This document shows, piece by piece, positions 9,431 through 17,223 of a DNA stretch of 48,085 bases. Source of the stretch: Deltaproteobacteria bacterium (GTDB lineage Bacteria > Desulfobacterota > Syntrophia > Syntrophales > JAFGIO01); the NCBI GenBank assembly GCA_016929555.1, contig JAFGIO010000069.1, positions 1-48,085 of the forward strand. The letters run 5' to 3'. The position numbers and the translations under genes were made by a program. Numbering within the stretch: the first letter of the stretch is position 1; each line of letters begins with the position of its first letter. A model generated the notes under the pieces. That model worked only from the letters and a program-made list of their open reading frames with translations. It was not told the DNA's origin and searched no databases.

Positions 9431-10663
9431 TTACGCATTGTCCCCGGCCAGGAAGTCCTGCAGTTCCGTGACCAGGCGGCCGGTCGCCCCGGGGGGGCCC
9501 ATGACGGCCCGCAGTTTGTCCTCGAGAGGACGTAGATCGGAATCAAGCATGGTTCTGACGAGGTCGACAACCTGACCGGTCCTGATATGACCGACCAGTT
9601 CCGGCACCACCATGCTTCTAATCCGTCGGTTGGGGTGGGCGGCATAACCGATGCTCCGATAGATCAGGTGGCCGACGGCACGCTTGATATATTTGCCGAT
9701 AAAAGGGATGCGGTCCACATGACCGGTAAGGCCCGGCCAAGGAATCAGTTCCGACTTCCAGGAAGGAATGGTGATAATCATCGGTACACCGAGGGCCGCC
9801 AGTTCGGCCGTATTGGAGCCAGGCAGGGTCAGAACGAGCTTAGCCCTCGCGGCAACCGCACCGTGCGGCAGGATCTCGATCCTGATTCCGGTCGGTGTGA
9901 CCACGTATTCCCGCCCGGCTTCAGTCAGCCAGGACAGGTTGACGCCCTCTATCCGACGGCCGTCATTGACATCCGGAATATCCCTTAAAAAATCGCCCGC
10001 CAGGAAATCCGATTTGGCCAACAGCCATTCGATATCAGTACGGCAGGTTTTGAGTTTTTCGGCCACCGCGGCGTAAAAGGGCAGTACGAACTTTACCAGG
10101 TAATCGCGACTGCCGGGATAGAGGCCGACAGTGTTCAGGCCCGACCGGGCCGGGAGACGCCCACGGCAATGCATCATTGCGGCATCGATCATCATGTCGC
10201 CGATGATTCTTTTGCCGTTGCTTTTCGCGACCCTTGAGTCGGCCCAAATCCCCGAATAAAAAACAGCAGCGAAAAAGGTCTCCATAGGAATTGGCTTCTC
10301 GACATAAGCCAGGCAGGGCTGCCCCAGCCTCCTGGCGAGCAACAGGGTCAGGACGCTGTCACCGCCAAGGTGAAGGACGAAGCCCGAACCATTCCTGTGA
10401 AAACCTGGAGGCAGGCGGTTGCGAAACACCAGGGACATGGTTTCTTTGGCCGTGCAAACTGCGTCGATCTCGGTCTGAGATCTGATCAGATCGTACTCCA
10501 GGCCGGTCGAGTAAACGCAGGGTACCACAGCCACACAGATACGAATCAAGGGCTGGCGCTTTCTCAATTCACTCACCAGGGGCTGGAGCCATCCGGCTAC
10601 TTCACCCGGACCGTTCACGGTAATTGTAACCTGGGGCAATGCCGTAGAGTTTCTCCTTTTCAT
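9431..10663 (-). CDS. LpxB-like glycosyltransferase (lipid-A-disaccharide synthase-like), second paralogue
   Basis: The protein opens with a beta strand and a glycine-rich turn, VTITVNGPGEVAGW, typical of GT19/LpxB-like GT-B glycosyltransferases. The C-terminal half has LPGSNTAELAALGVPMI, the usual nucleotide-sugar/phosphate-binding segment. As I recall the families, cyanobacteria carry a protein with the same NGPGE opening beside a true LpxB. I chose the ATG at 10663 (410 residues) rather than 10708, because 10708 overlaps the GNAT gene by 37 bases while 10663 lies 8 bases after its stop. The stop abuts the exporter start. It probably adds a sugar to a lipid acceptor. Identity with LpxB is not claimed. 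Confidence 0.75.
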   Translation of the reverse strand: MKRRNSTALPQVTITVNGPGEVAGWLQPLVSELRKRQPLIRICVAVVPCVYSTGLEYDLIRSQTEIDAVCTAKETMSLVFRNRLPPGFHRNGSGFVLHLGGDSVLTLLLARRLGQPCLAYVEKPIPMETFFAAVFYSGIWADSRVAKSNGKRIIGDMMIDAAMMHCRGRLPARSGLNTVGLYPGSRDYLVKFVLPFYAAVAEKLKTCRTDIEWLLAKSDFLAGDFLRDIPDVNDGRRIEGVNLSWLTEAGREYVVTPTGIRIEILPHGAVAARAKLVLTLPGSNTAELAALGVPMIITIPSWKSELIPWPGLTGHVDRIPFIGKYIKRAVGHLIYRSIGYAAHPNRRIRSMVVPELVGHIRTGQVVDLVRTMLDSDLRPLEDKLRAVMGPPGATGRLVTELQDFLAGDNA

Positions 10664-10671
10664 GATCAGAC

Positions 10672-11460
10672 TCACAATCCGTATCTCTGGGCGGCCCACA
10701 GCAACCAATCGCGATATACCCGGACCCTCGCCCCCCAGACCCGATTGACAAAGTCTTTTTCACGACCCAGCACGATTCGTTGGAAGGTGGAGGGTTTCTC
10801 GGCAAAGTAATCAAGCAGATGAAAGCAGTCGCAGGACTGACAGTACGCCTGAACCATCCGCAACCAGGCGCCGCCAGCGACCGGTTCCTCGACCTGGCCG
10901 TGGAGACGTTCTATGCCCATTTCCGCCAGACGGTCAAGAAAAATGGCCACCATTCTCGAATAGTATCGTTTTCTATGACCGGGAGACAGGACATTGCAGT
11001 GATAGTGGGCCGGAAAAAGCTTTCTGTTCAGGGGTGGCGCTTCCCGCCAGGATCGTGACAGCAGCCACCACAAGGTTCGCCGGGTAACCGGCCGTCGATA
11101 ACGACCTGTCAACAAGCGGACAAATATTCTGAGCAGAATCGGAGGCAGGATGCGACGACCCATGACAGCCACGAAGTGACCGGAATCGACACAGCCTAGC
11201 AGGTAGGCAATCACCCGGCCGCCTTCCTCGGCGACCAGACAGGACTCCGGTTCAAAATCGGTATAATATCGGGTCCAGTAATCGGCAAAGAGCTCCCCGT
11301 CCTCAAAAACCGAATCAAATCCTCTGTTGCGAAAGGCGGTATGGCGGCTGATCTCCCGAACAGCTTCCCGGTCCGCCGGCCGAAAGGGCCGAATGATCCC
11401 CTCTTCCTCCCGTTGGCTGCGACTGGATGATTCATGGATCGGATACGCTTCAGCGGTCAT
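10672..11460 (-). CDS. GNAT-family N-acetyltransferase
   Basis: The N-terminal third reads IRPFRPADREAVREI, followed by SCLVAEEGGRVIAYLLG, the usual beta-alpha start and central strands of GNAT acyltransferases. The C-terminal half (LHGQVEEPVAGGAWLRMVQAY) looks like the acyl-CoA and acceptor region. I chose the ATG at 11460 (262 residues), because it overlaps the GT2 stop as ATGACCGCTGA, typical of coupled genes; the track start at 11493 overlaps by 44 bases. In this cluster it may acetylate an amino sugar or other group on the glycolipid. That role is inferred from context. Confidence 0.75.
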   Translation of the reverse strand: MTAEAYPIHESSSRSQREEEGIIRPFRPADREAVREISRHTAFRNRGFDSVFEDGELFADYWTRYYTDFEPESCLVAEEGGRVIAYLLGCVDSGHFVAVMGRRILPPILLRIFVRLLTGRYRRPVTRRTLWWLLSRSWREAPPLNRKLFPAHYHCNVLSPGHRKRYYSRMVAIFLDRLAEMGIERLHGQVEEPVAGGAWLRMVQAYCQSCDCFHLLDYFAEKPSTFQRIVLGREKDFVNRVWGARVRVYRDWLLWAAQRYGL

Positions 11461-12442
11461 AGATGACCCCCCCCCACTCCACTTTGCGGTCACCGATCAG
11501 TTTGAGCATTACCAGCACACCGATGGCAACGGCCATGGGTTCGTAGAGCAAGGCCTGTAAATGAAACCGGCGGCACCCCGTACCAAGCAGGGCGGTCTGT
11601 ACAAAGGCCACGCCCAAAAAGAAACGAATCGCCAGAAGCTTGGGAAATACCCCGGAAAGAAGCACAGCGGCAACAGTCACCAGCGGCAATGAAGCCATCC
11701 AGATCCCCAGGATGACCGAGAGTGCCGAAAGCCCCCCGGCGCTGATACGCCTGGCTCGTTCCAAAAGGGCCCGCCAGCTTGAGCAGGCCGCCACTTCGAC
11801 CTTTCCCGAATTGGTATATAAGATTTTACCTCCGTGGGTCTTCAAGGCCCCAGCAAAGGCCCAATCTTCCGTGAGGGCGAAACCGATCCGCCTGAACCCG
11901 CCGATGTCGACAAAGAGTTTACGGCGAAAGGCGAAATTACCGAAAAAAACCCCGCTACGCAGGTGGAATAGGTTCAACACCCGGCAGAAAGCCAGGTAAA
12001 AAGCGGCATCCACCGTCTGCCATCCGTCCAATCTGCCACGACCGGCCCGGAAGGTAATGGGACCGGCGACCGCATCGGCCATGTTCCGTTCGATCGGTCT
12101 CACCATGGAAGCCATCCAGTTTGGACTTGCGATGCCGTCAGCGTCGAGTGTGAGAATGATCTTGCCGCGGGCAGACGAGATACCGGCCTCCAAGGCCATC
12201 TGTCGGGAGGTCAATGATTCGTCTCCTTTTTCCTCGATACGCAGCACCTGCAAGCCCGCCGTTCCGGCCGCTTCGGCAGCGGCCGCGGTCCCATCGGTAC
12301 TGCGATCGTCGACCAGGATGATTTCCCGTGCCAACCTGTCTATGCCCGCCTGCCGATCCAGTGATTGCAGGCAGGAAATAATGGTGGCTGCTGCATTGTG
12401 GGCGGTGATGATTATTGAATAGCGAACGTTATCGTCGGTCAA
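11450..12442 (-). CDS. GT2-family glycosyltransferase with C-terminal membrane segments
   Basis: This protein of 330 residues has the GT-A motifs YSIIITAHNAAATI, ILVDDRSTDGT and LTLDADG. A QxxRW-like region is not obvious. Near residue 245 the chain becomes hydrophobic, with two to three membrane helices, as in membrane-anchored GT2 enzymes that glycosylate lipids. The start is TTG at 12442, overlapping the upstream TGA as TTGA; no ATG precedes the first beta strand. It is third in the cluster, after the LpxB-related gene. The acceptor is probably a membrane lipid, and the sugar is unknown. Confidence 0.85.
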   Translation of the reverse strand: MTDDNVRYSIIITAHNAAATIISCLQSLDRQAGIDRLAREIILVDDRSTDGTAAAAEAAGTAGLQVLRIEEKGDESLTSRQMALEAGISSARGKIILTLDADGIASPNWMASMVRPIERNMADAVAGPITFRAGRGRLDGWQTVDAAFYLAFCRVLNLFHLRSGVFFGNFAFRRKLFVDIGGFRRIGFALTEDWAFAGALKTHGGKILYTNSGKVEVAACSSWRALLERARRISAGGLSALSVILGIWMASLPLVTVAAVLLSGVFPKLLAIRFFLGVAFVQTALLGTGCRRFHLQALLYEPMAVAIGVLVMLKLIGDRKVEWGGVIYDR

Positions 12443-13653
12443 GTCGCTCCTCCAGTTGGCAGGCCAGCGAGGATCCCGTGAACCGCGTTGGCAATAGACG
12501 CTCCAGCCCCGGGCTTTCCCATTCGTTCACGTCCGGCCCGACCCATTTCTTCACACCTGGCTGGATTGGCCAGCAAATTTGCGAGAGCCCGGCACAACTC
12601 TCTCGGTTCCCTGGGCACGGCGACGGCAGCCGGTCCGAAGTATTTCATTTTCATCTTGACGTAATTCTCTCCCTGCACCCCCGCGGAGGGCACGACGATC
12701 AGGGGGATGCCGAGACCGATGGCCTGTTCATTGGCGGTACCGGCCATGCCGATGATAATCTTGGAAAGACTCAAAACGTCGGCGAAACGGTTTTGGACCA
12801 CCAGGGTTTCCATACCGGCCGGACCGCGCAGCTTGATGAAGGCGTTGACATTGTCACCGGAAGCCGCCGGTCGCCACTGCGCCAGGCGGGAATCCTTCTT
12901 CAGCGTGTCGGCAACCGTTTCCCTGTCGACCTCGGGTCTCGCGGCCACCAGGAAAGTCAGTCGCTCCGGCTGCGAACAGTATTCCCGGGCAGCCAGGACC
13001 AGGGCCAGCAGCTCACACAGGTTGCGATCGGCATCGGTTCGGGTGCCGGGCAGCATTCCGACAACGGTTCTTTCGGTGCCGATGCCCAACCGGTCGCCAC
13101 TGCCTTCTAGGCCGTCCATCATCGGATTCCCCAGGTAGCGATTCCTGATCCCTGCCCGGTCGAGTTCGTTCACGGTAAGCCGGTCACGGGGGAAAACCAT
13201 CAGGCAATGGCGGCGCAGCAGGAAACGTTCCGGGAATGTGTAATCGTACCGGGAGTTGTAGTAGGAAGATTTCGCGCAGCCTATTAAAACAAAGGGCGTG
13301 CGCATAACCACGGCGGCCGCGACCGGTACGATGTCACCCACGGCGACGACCAATCGGTATGAGCGGCGCAGATCGTTGGCTGCCTTGTACTGGCGCCAAT
13401 GGGTAACGATCCAGCCCGCAAGCAGATCCGCAGCCATCAGCCGCCAGCTCAGGGTGGCAAATCCATCGCTGGGCAAGTGGTTGGCTGCACCGACCAGAGG
13501 AATTCTGCGCTCCACGTAAGCCCGGCCCATTCCTACCATCGGCCAGGCATCCAGGCTGATGCCGCCGGTGCCGTTTTCCCGGAGACCGTCGATAACCCGG
13601 CCGGCGATGAGATCCTCGCCATGGCCGTTTGAGACGAAGAGGATGTCTTTCAT
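12439..13653 (-). CDS. Lipid-A-disaccharide synthase-related protein (cyanobacterial-type)
   Basis: The protein begins MKDILFVSNGHGEDLIAGR and later has VAVGDIVPVAAA, KSSYYNSRYDYTFP, MVFPRDRLTV and LGNPMMDGLEG. From memory these segments match the lipid-A-disaccharide synthase-related family known mainly from cyanobacteria (TIGR03492-like), not canonical LpxB. The C-terminal half has the GT-B phosphate-binding GTANEQAIGLGIPLIV. I chose the ATG at 13653 (404 residues), because it overlaps the deacetylase stop as ATGA and starts the family-typical strand; the track's 26-residue extension is out of family. The reaction is unproven. A glycosyl transfer to a lipid acceptor at the cytoplasmic membrane is the simplest guess. 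Confidence 0.85.
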   Translation of the reverse strand: MKDILFVSNGHGEDLIAGRVIDGLRENGTGGISLDAWPMVGMGRAYVERRIPLVGAANHLPSDGFATLSWRLMAADLLAGWIVTHWRQYKAANDLRRSYRLVVAVGDIVPVAAAVVMRTPFVLIGCAKSSYYNSRYDYTFPERFLLRRHCLMVFPRDRLTVNELDRAGIRNRYLGNPMMDGLEGSGDRLGIGTERTVVGMLPGTRTDADRNLCELLALVLAAREYCSQPERLTFLVAARPEVDRETVADTLKKDSRLAQWRPAASGDNVNAFIKLRGPAGMETLVVQNRFADVLSLSKIIIGMAGTANEQAIGLGIPLIVVPSAGVQGENYVKMKMKYFGPAAVAVPREPRELCRALANLLANPARCEEMGRAGRERMGKPGAGASIANAVHGILAGLPTGGAT

Positions 13654-14468
13654 CGCTCCGGTGCCCCCGGCCCGCTGGTCCGCAGCCTCTCCCAGCGGCT
13701 GACTGCCTCGGCCAACGACAGAGCCGTCCACCCGTCTTTTTCGAGGCGGGCAATCAATTCGCTCGCTTGCCTCCAGGTTGCCGGATCATCCGGATCGGTG
13801 GGGTGCAGGGATAAACGGAACGGTTTTGCGGTAGACATCAGCTTTTCGATCTTTCTGCCGCGCAACCGGCGGGCGACAGCCCGACGCAGTTTTCTCTCGC
13901 CTTCGTCGAAGCTGATGACCGGTAAGGGCATGCGCAAGCCGGAACAGAATTGCAGGCCGTCGTAAAGCATGTAACCTTTGAAGCCGGCATGGATCAATGC
14001 CCGGGTCGTGGCCTTGCTTTGCAGCCAGCGGGGGGCACAGAACCAACTCGGCTCTTCCAAAAAACCGGCTTTAAAAGCCCGCTTTCCATGCCGCAGTCTT
14101 TCCTTGGCATTCTTTTCATCGAGCCCTGCAAACTCGGAACGGTTGTCGTGGCCATAAAAAAGCCAGTTCAAAAAACTTCTGCCCAGGGAATGGCTCCAGC
14201 CATGCAATACCTTCTCTCCGGGCAGGGCGGCAAGAATCCGGCAAAATTTGCGGTCGGCGGGCATTTCACCCTCTCCGGGCCAGCAGGGCACTACCAACAG
14301 GGAAGCCGCCTGCCGTGCCCGTGAGGGAAGCAGGCCGAGTAAAGTTTCAAAACGGTCCATCATTCCCGGATGAAGATCGTGTATTTCCGGAAGATAAAAA
14401 CGCGACCAAGCCGATACCCCGGACGCTTTTGTTTCGTTGTTTTCCAGTCCGCTACCGGAAAGTCTCAT
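13650..14468 (-). CDS. DUF2334/polysaccharide deacetylase-like protein
   Basis: This protein of 272 residues fits the NodB-like/DUF2334 fold. An early metal-site-like EIHDLHPGMMDRF follows YLPEI, the second motif region is VLHGWSHSLGR (H-x3-H type), and FCAPRWLQSKAT matches the substrate-binding strand. There is no signal peptide, so it may act in the cytoplasm. DUF2334 proteins are presumed deacetylases or hydrolases of glycans or lipids. It is first in the eight-gene cluster and overlaps the next gene by ATGA. The start at 14468 has only a weak purine-rich upstream sequence. Confidence 0.75.
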   Translation of the reverse strand: MRLSGSGLENNETKASGVSAWSRFYLPEIHDLHPGMMDRFETLLGLLPSRARQAASLLVVPCWPGEGEMPADRKFCRILAALPGEKVLHGWSHSLGRSFLNWLFYGHDNRSEFAGLDEKNAKERLRHGKRAFKAGFLEEPSWFCAPRWLQSKATTRALIHAGFKGYMLYDGLQFCSGLRMPLPVISFDEGERKLRRAVARRLRGRKIEKLMSTAKPFRLSLHPTDPDDPATWRQASELIARLEKDGWTALSLAEAVSRWERLRTSGPGAPER

Positions 14469-14873
14469 GTTCGTCTTTCGCCGCGTCGAGTTGAGCCGTT
14501 TTCTCCGATTTTCAGGCCGCCGGGTAAAAATATGTGGTACGCCCAGTTGTTAATGGATTGTTGCCGATTTCTGCACCTTTTCGGTACGTCTGGTGGGTTT
14601 TTACTTACACCATGACCCGCTTTTTCGCAAGTCCCCGATCATCACGGACAGTCGGAAACCCTAGATTCCTGACAGCTGCAACGGCATTGATGAGGCGAGC
14701 ATTCTTGTCCTGTCGGCAGATCGCGCAATTCACCCGTCTGTTCCCGCTGCCGCCCGATGGTTCATGTTACGACAGCCTTCATTCAGGAATAGTGTGTGCG
14801 ATAACTGGATATGTGTCCTCAGCGGGTTATCTTCATGCTTTAGCGCCATTGTGCCATTGTCGTCTTTCGGCGC
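14469..14873. other. Intergenic stretch upstream of the glycolipid cluster
   Basis: These 405 bases lie between the lptF/G-like gene and the deacetylase gene, both on the minus strand. The short ORFs here lack motifs and ribosome binding sites. I see no clear promoter, terminator hairpin with a T-run, or transposase remnant. The length suggests that a promoter for the eight-gene cluster could lie here, but I cannot point to one. Confidence 0.4.
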
Positions 14874-16058
14874 TCAGCGATTGGCTTTGAACAGGAGATA
14901 GGAGCCTGCCGACAGCCCCAGCAGGGTTGGCAACCAGGCCGCCATTACCGGTGACAGAATACCCACCTCACCCATGGCATTCGTAATGAAAGAGAGCAGA
15001 TAGTAGCCGAATATAATCACAACGCTGATGCCGAAGCTGGTGGCTCGGCTGGTGCGATGGGCCAGCACACCAAGGGAGGATCCCACCAGGCCAAACACCA
15101 CGCAGACAAAGGGCAGGGCACCCTTCTGGTGAATCCGAATCTCCCAGAGGCGAATCATTTTCTCGTCACCGCCCTGTCGAATCAGATCCAGTTGGCGAGT
15201 GGCCTCAGCAATGCTCATTTCCGTGTCTTTTTTGTTGCGACGGGCCAGGTCAAAGGGGGTACGAGGCAGCTGCAGTTCCTGGGTTTGAAAGGTGGCAATA
15301 CCGCGAAGGGATCCATCGGGGGCGACCGAGTAAATCGTGCCGCTGTTGAAATTCCAGTGGTTCTTGCTAAAGTCCCAGGTAGCAGATTCTGCGCTGACTA
15401 CCAGATTCAGTCCGGGCTGTGAAAAATCAAGAATCGTAAGTCCGTACATCGTAGTTCCGTCAAACCGCTGGGCATAGATCTGCCGCTTTAACTTCCTTGC
15501 ATTGGGATTGTCGGCAGAGGGCTGAAACTCCTGATAGAAAATGTTGTGCTCTTGAAAGGGTGGCCGCGCGGTATTTAGTGCCCGCTCCAGGGTAATGGCA
15601 GCCCGATAGTTGGCGGTGGGAGTGACCATCTCATTAAAAAAAAAGGTGAGTCCGGTCATCATCAGGCTTAACACAATTGCCGGGGCAACCATCCGCCGAA
15701 TGCTGACTCCGGCGCCCTGCAGGGCGATCAACTCGCTATCGCTGGAGAAGCGGCTGTAGGTCATCATCGTCGCCAAAAGGGTTGACATCGGAAGGGCTAA
15801 CACAATGAATTCAGGCAACTTAAACAGGAAAATCTTTGCTGCCAGCGTAATGGAAAGGCCCGATTCGGTCATCCGGCGAATCAACTCAAACAACGCTCCA
15901 ATGGAGATGCCGATGGATGAAAAGGCGCCCACACCAAATAAAAACGGCAGGGTCAGTTCTTGAGCTATGTAGCGATCCATGATGGAAAAGACAGACCCCC
16001 ACAAAGAATGACGCAAAACCAAAGATTGAGAAGGATGGGTGGTCGCCATAGACAACAT
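14874..16058 (-). CDS. LptF/LptG-family permease of lipopolysaccharide export, cyanobacterial-type
   Basis: This permease has 394 residues, with three N-terminal membrane helices, a periplasmic beta-jellyroll region and three C-terminal helices, as in YjgP/YjgQ proteins. MDRYIAQELTLPFLFGVGAF, KLPEFIVLALPMSTLLAT, PPFQEHNIFYQEF, LQLPRTPFDLA and LPFVCVVFGLVG are the segments I remember from cyanobacterial members, including a short extension before MDRY. That extension supports the start at 16058; 15980 is the alternative. With LptB it would form the inner-membrane ABC complex that extracts lipopolysaccharide. Only one permease gene is present, where proteobacteria have two (lptF and lptG). No lptA or lptC lies nearby. 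Confidence 0.88.
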   Translation of the reverse strand: MLSMATTHPSQSLVLRHSLWGSVFSIMDRYIAQELTLPFLFGVGAFSSIGISIGALFELIRRMTESGLSITLAAKIFLFKLPEFIVLALPMSTLLATMMTYSRFSSDSELIALQGAGVSIRRMVAPAIVLSLMMTGLTFFFNEMVTPTANYRAAITLERALNTARPPFQEHNIFYQEFQPSADNPNARKLKRQIYAQRFDGTTMYGLTILDFSQPGLNLVVSAESATWDFSKNHWNFNSGTIYSVAPDGSLRGIATFQTQELQLPRTPFDLARRNKKDTEMSIAEATRQLDLIRQGGDEKMIRLWEIRIHQKGALPFVCVVFGLVGSSLGVLAHRTSRATSFGISVVIIFGYYLLSFITNAMGEVGILSPVMAAWLPTLLGLSAGSYLLFKANR

Positions 16059-16089
16059 TTAACCGTGGATAAAAACTGTATAGATATGA

Positions 16090-16824
16090 CTAGATCGAAA
16101 AACCCTTTCCCAGGTAATGCTCCCGCACCAGGGGGTTCTGGTAAAGTTCATCGGCATCGCCCGAGGCCAGAATCCGTCCCTCGTTCATGATATAGGCGCG
16201 ATCGACTATTCTCAGAGTCTCTCGAACGTTGTGATCGGTGATGAGGATACCCATGTTGCGATCGCGCAGTTTGGCAACAATCTCCTGAATTTCAGACACG
16301 GCAATGGGGTCTATCCCGGTAAAGGGTTCATCGAGAAACAAGAACTTTGGACCCTCGGGGCCGGAAGCAAGGGTGCGAGCTAACTCTGTCCGGCGTCGCT
16401 CTCCTCCCGACACCCGGATGCCCGGGGTGTAGGCCACTTGCTCCAGCCGAAATTCCTCGATCAGATTCCGTAGACGATCACCGCGCTCTTCAATCGGCAC
16501 CCCGGTCTGTTCCATCACCAGGAGAATGTTATCGGCAACGGAAAGGTTACGAAATATACTGGATTCCTGTGCCAGGTAACCGATTCCCAACCGAGCTCGC
16601 CGATGCAGGGGCAGATCGGTTATATCGATTTGATCGAGGCATACCTTGCCGCCATCGGGCCGCTCTAACCCCACGGCCATATAGAAGGTAGTGGTTTTGC
16701 CGGCTCCGTTGGGTCCCAAGAGGCCGACGATCTCACCCCGGGACACCGACAGGCTTACCCGGTCAACCACTTGGCGTTCGCCATATCTCTTTTGAACGTT
16801 ATCGAGTACGATTTTCAACAACAC
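16090..16824 (-). CDS. lptB: LPS export ABC transporter ATPase LptB, cyanobacterial-type
   Basis: About 244 residues carry Walker A GPNGAGKTT, Q-loop YLAQESSIF, signature VSGGERRR, Walker B FLFLDEPFTGIDP and H-loop ITDHNVRET. Proteobacterial LptB has YLPQE; the YLAQE form and DNILLVMEQTGVP match cyanobacterial LptB as I recall it. The listed ORF runs upstream to 16998, but those residues are not family-like. GTG at 16824 (then TTG TTG AAA ATC) gives the usual length. No Shine-Dalgarno is visible, so the start is uncertain. It powers the Lpt permease encoded just downstream and is transcribed from the strong promoter near 17.1 kb. Confidence 0.9.
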   Translation of the reverse strand: MLLKIVLDNVQKRYGERQVVDRVSLSVSRGEIVGLLGPNGAGKTTTFYMAVGLERPDGGKVCLDQIDITDLPLHRRARLGIGYLAQESSIFRNLSVADNILLVMEQTGVPIEERGDRLRNLIEEFRLEQVAYTPGIRVSGGERRRTELARTLASGPEGPKFLFLDEPFTGIDPIAVSEIQEIVAKLRDRNMGILITDHNVRETLRIVDRAYIMNEGRILASGDADELYQNPLVREHYLGKGFSI

Positions 16825-17112
16825 GCTTGATGAGAAGGCATTATTTGTCAAGTTGCTTGACGGTATCCCTATTGCCTTTAGTGACTTGAAGTACTTAATC
16901 TTGTTCCATGACATAGACTTATTTTTGTGGCTGAACGCCTTCAAGCTTTCGCATAACGGCCTGCGGTGAACCGATTCACCTTTCACCCCTATAACCACCA
17001 GCCTACGTACAAAGCTCGAAACGGTCGGCGTACTTCGTCGGATTAGAATTTCAAGCCACTGTATTTGCTAAGCTTTAGCTATCAAGTTCGGGCCCCGCTT
17101 TTGATGGGTCAG

Positions 17113-17141
17113 AGTATAGGAAGGCCGTTTTTGCTTGTCAA
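17113..17141 (-). promoter_or_regulatory. Sigma-70-type promoter upstream of lptB
   Basis: On the minus strand TTGACA (17136-17141) is followed by a 17-base spacer and TATACT (17113-17118), almost the perfect consensus. It points toward lptB and implies a leader of roughly 280 bases before the proposed GTG start. It lies just downstream of the FAD-dehydrogenase gene, so it would separate lptB-lptF/G from that gene. Confidence 0.75.
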
Positions 17142-17223
17142 GGCATATTTGGCATCGAAAAACGGGGGCTGACAACTCGGTTCCCAACACAGACGGCCGT
17201 TGCGGTTCGCTCGACTCCAGAAA

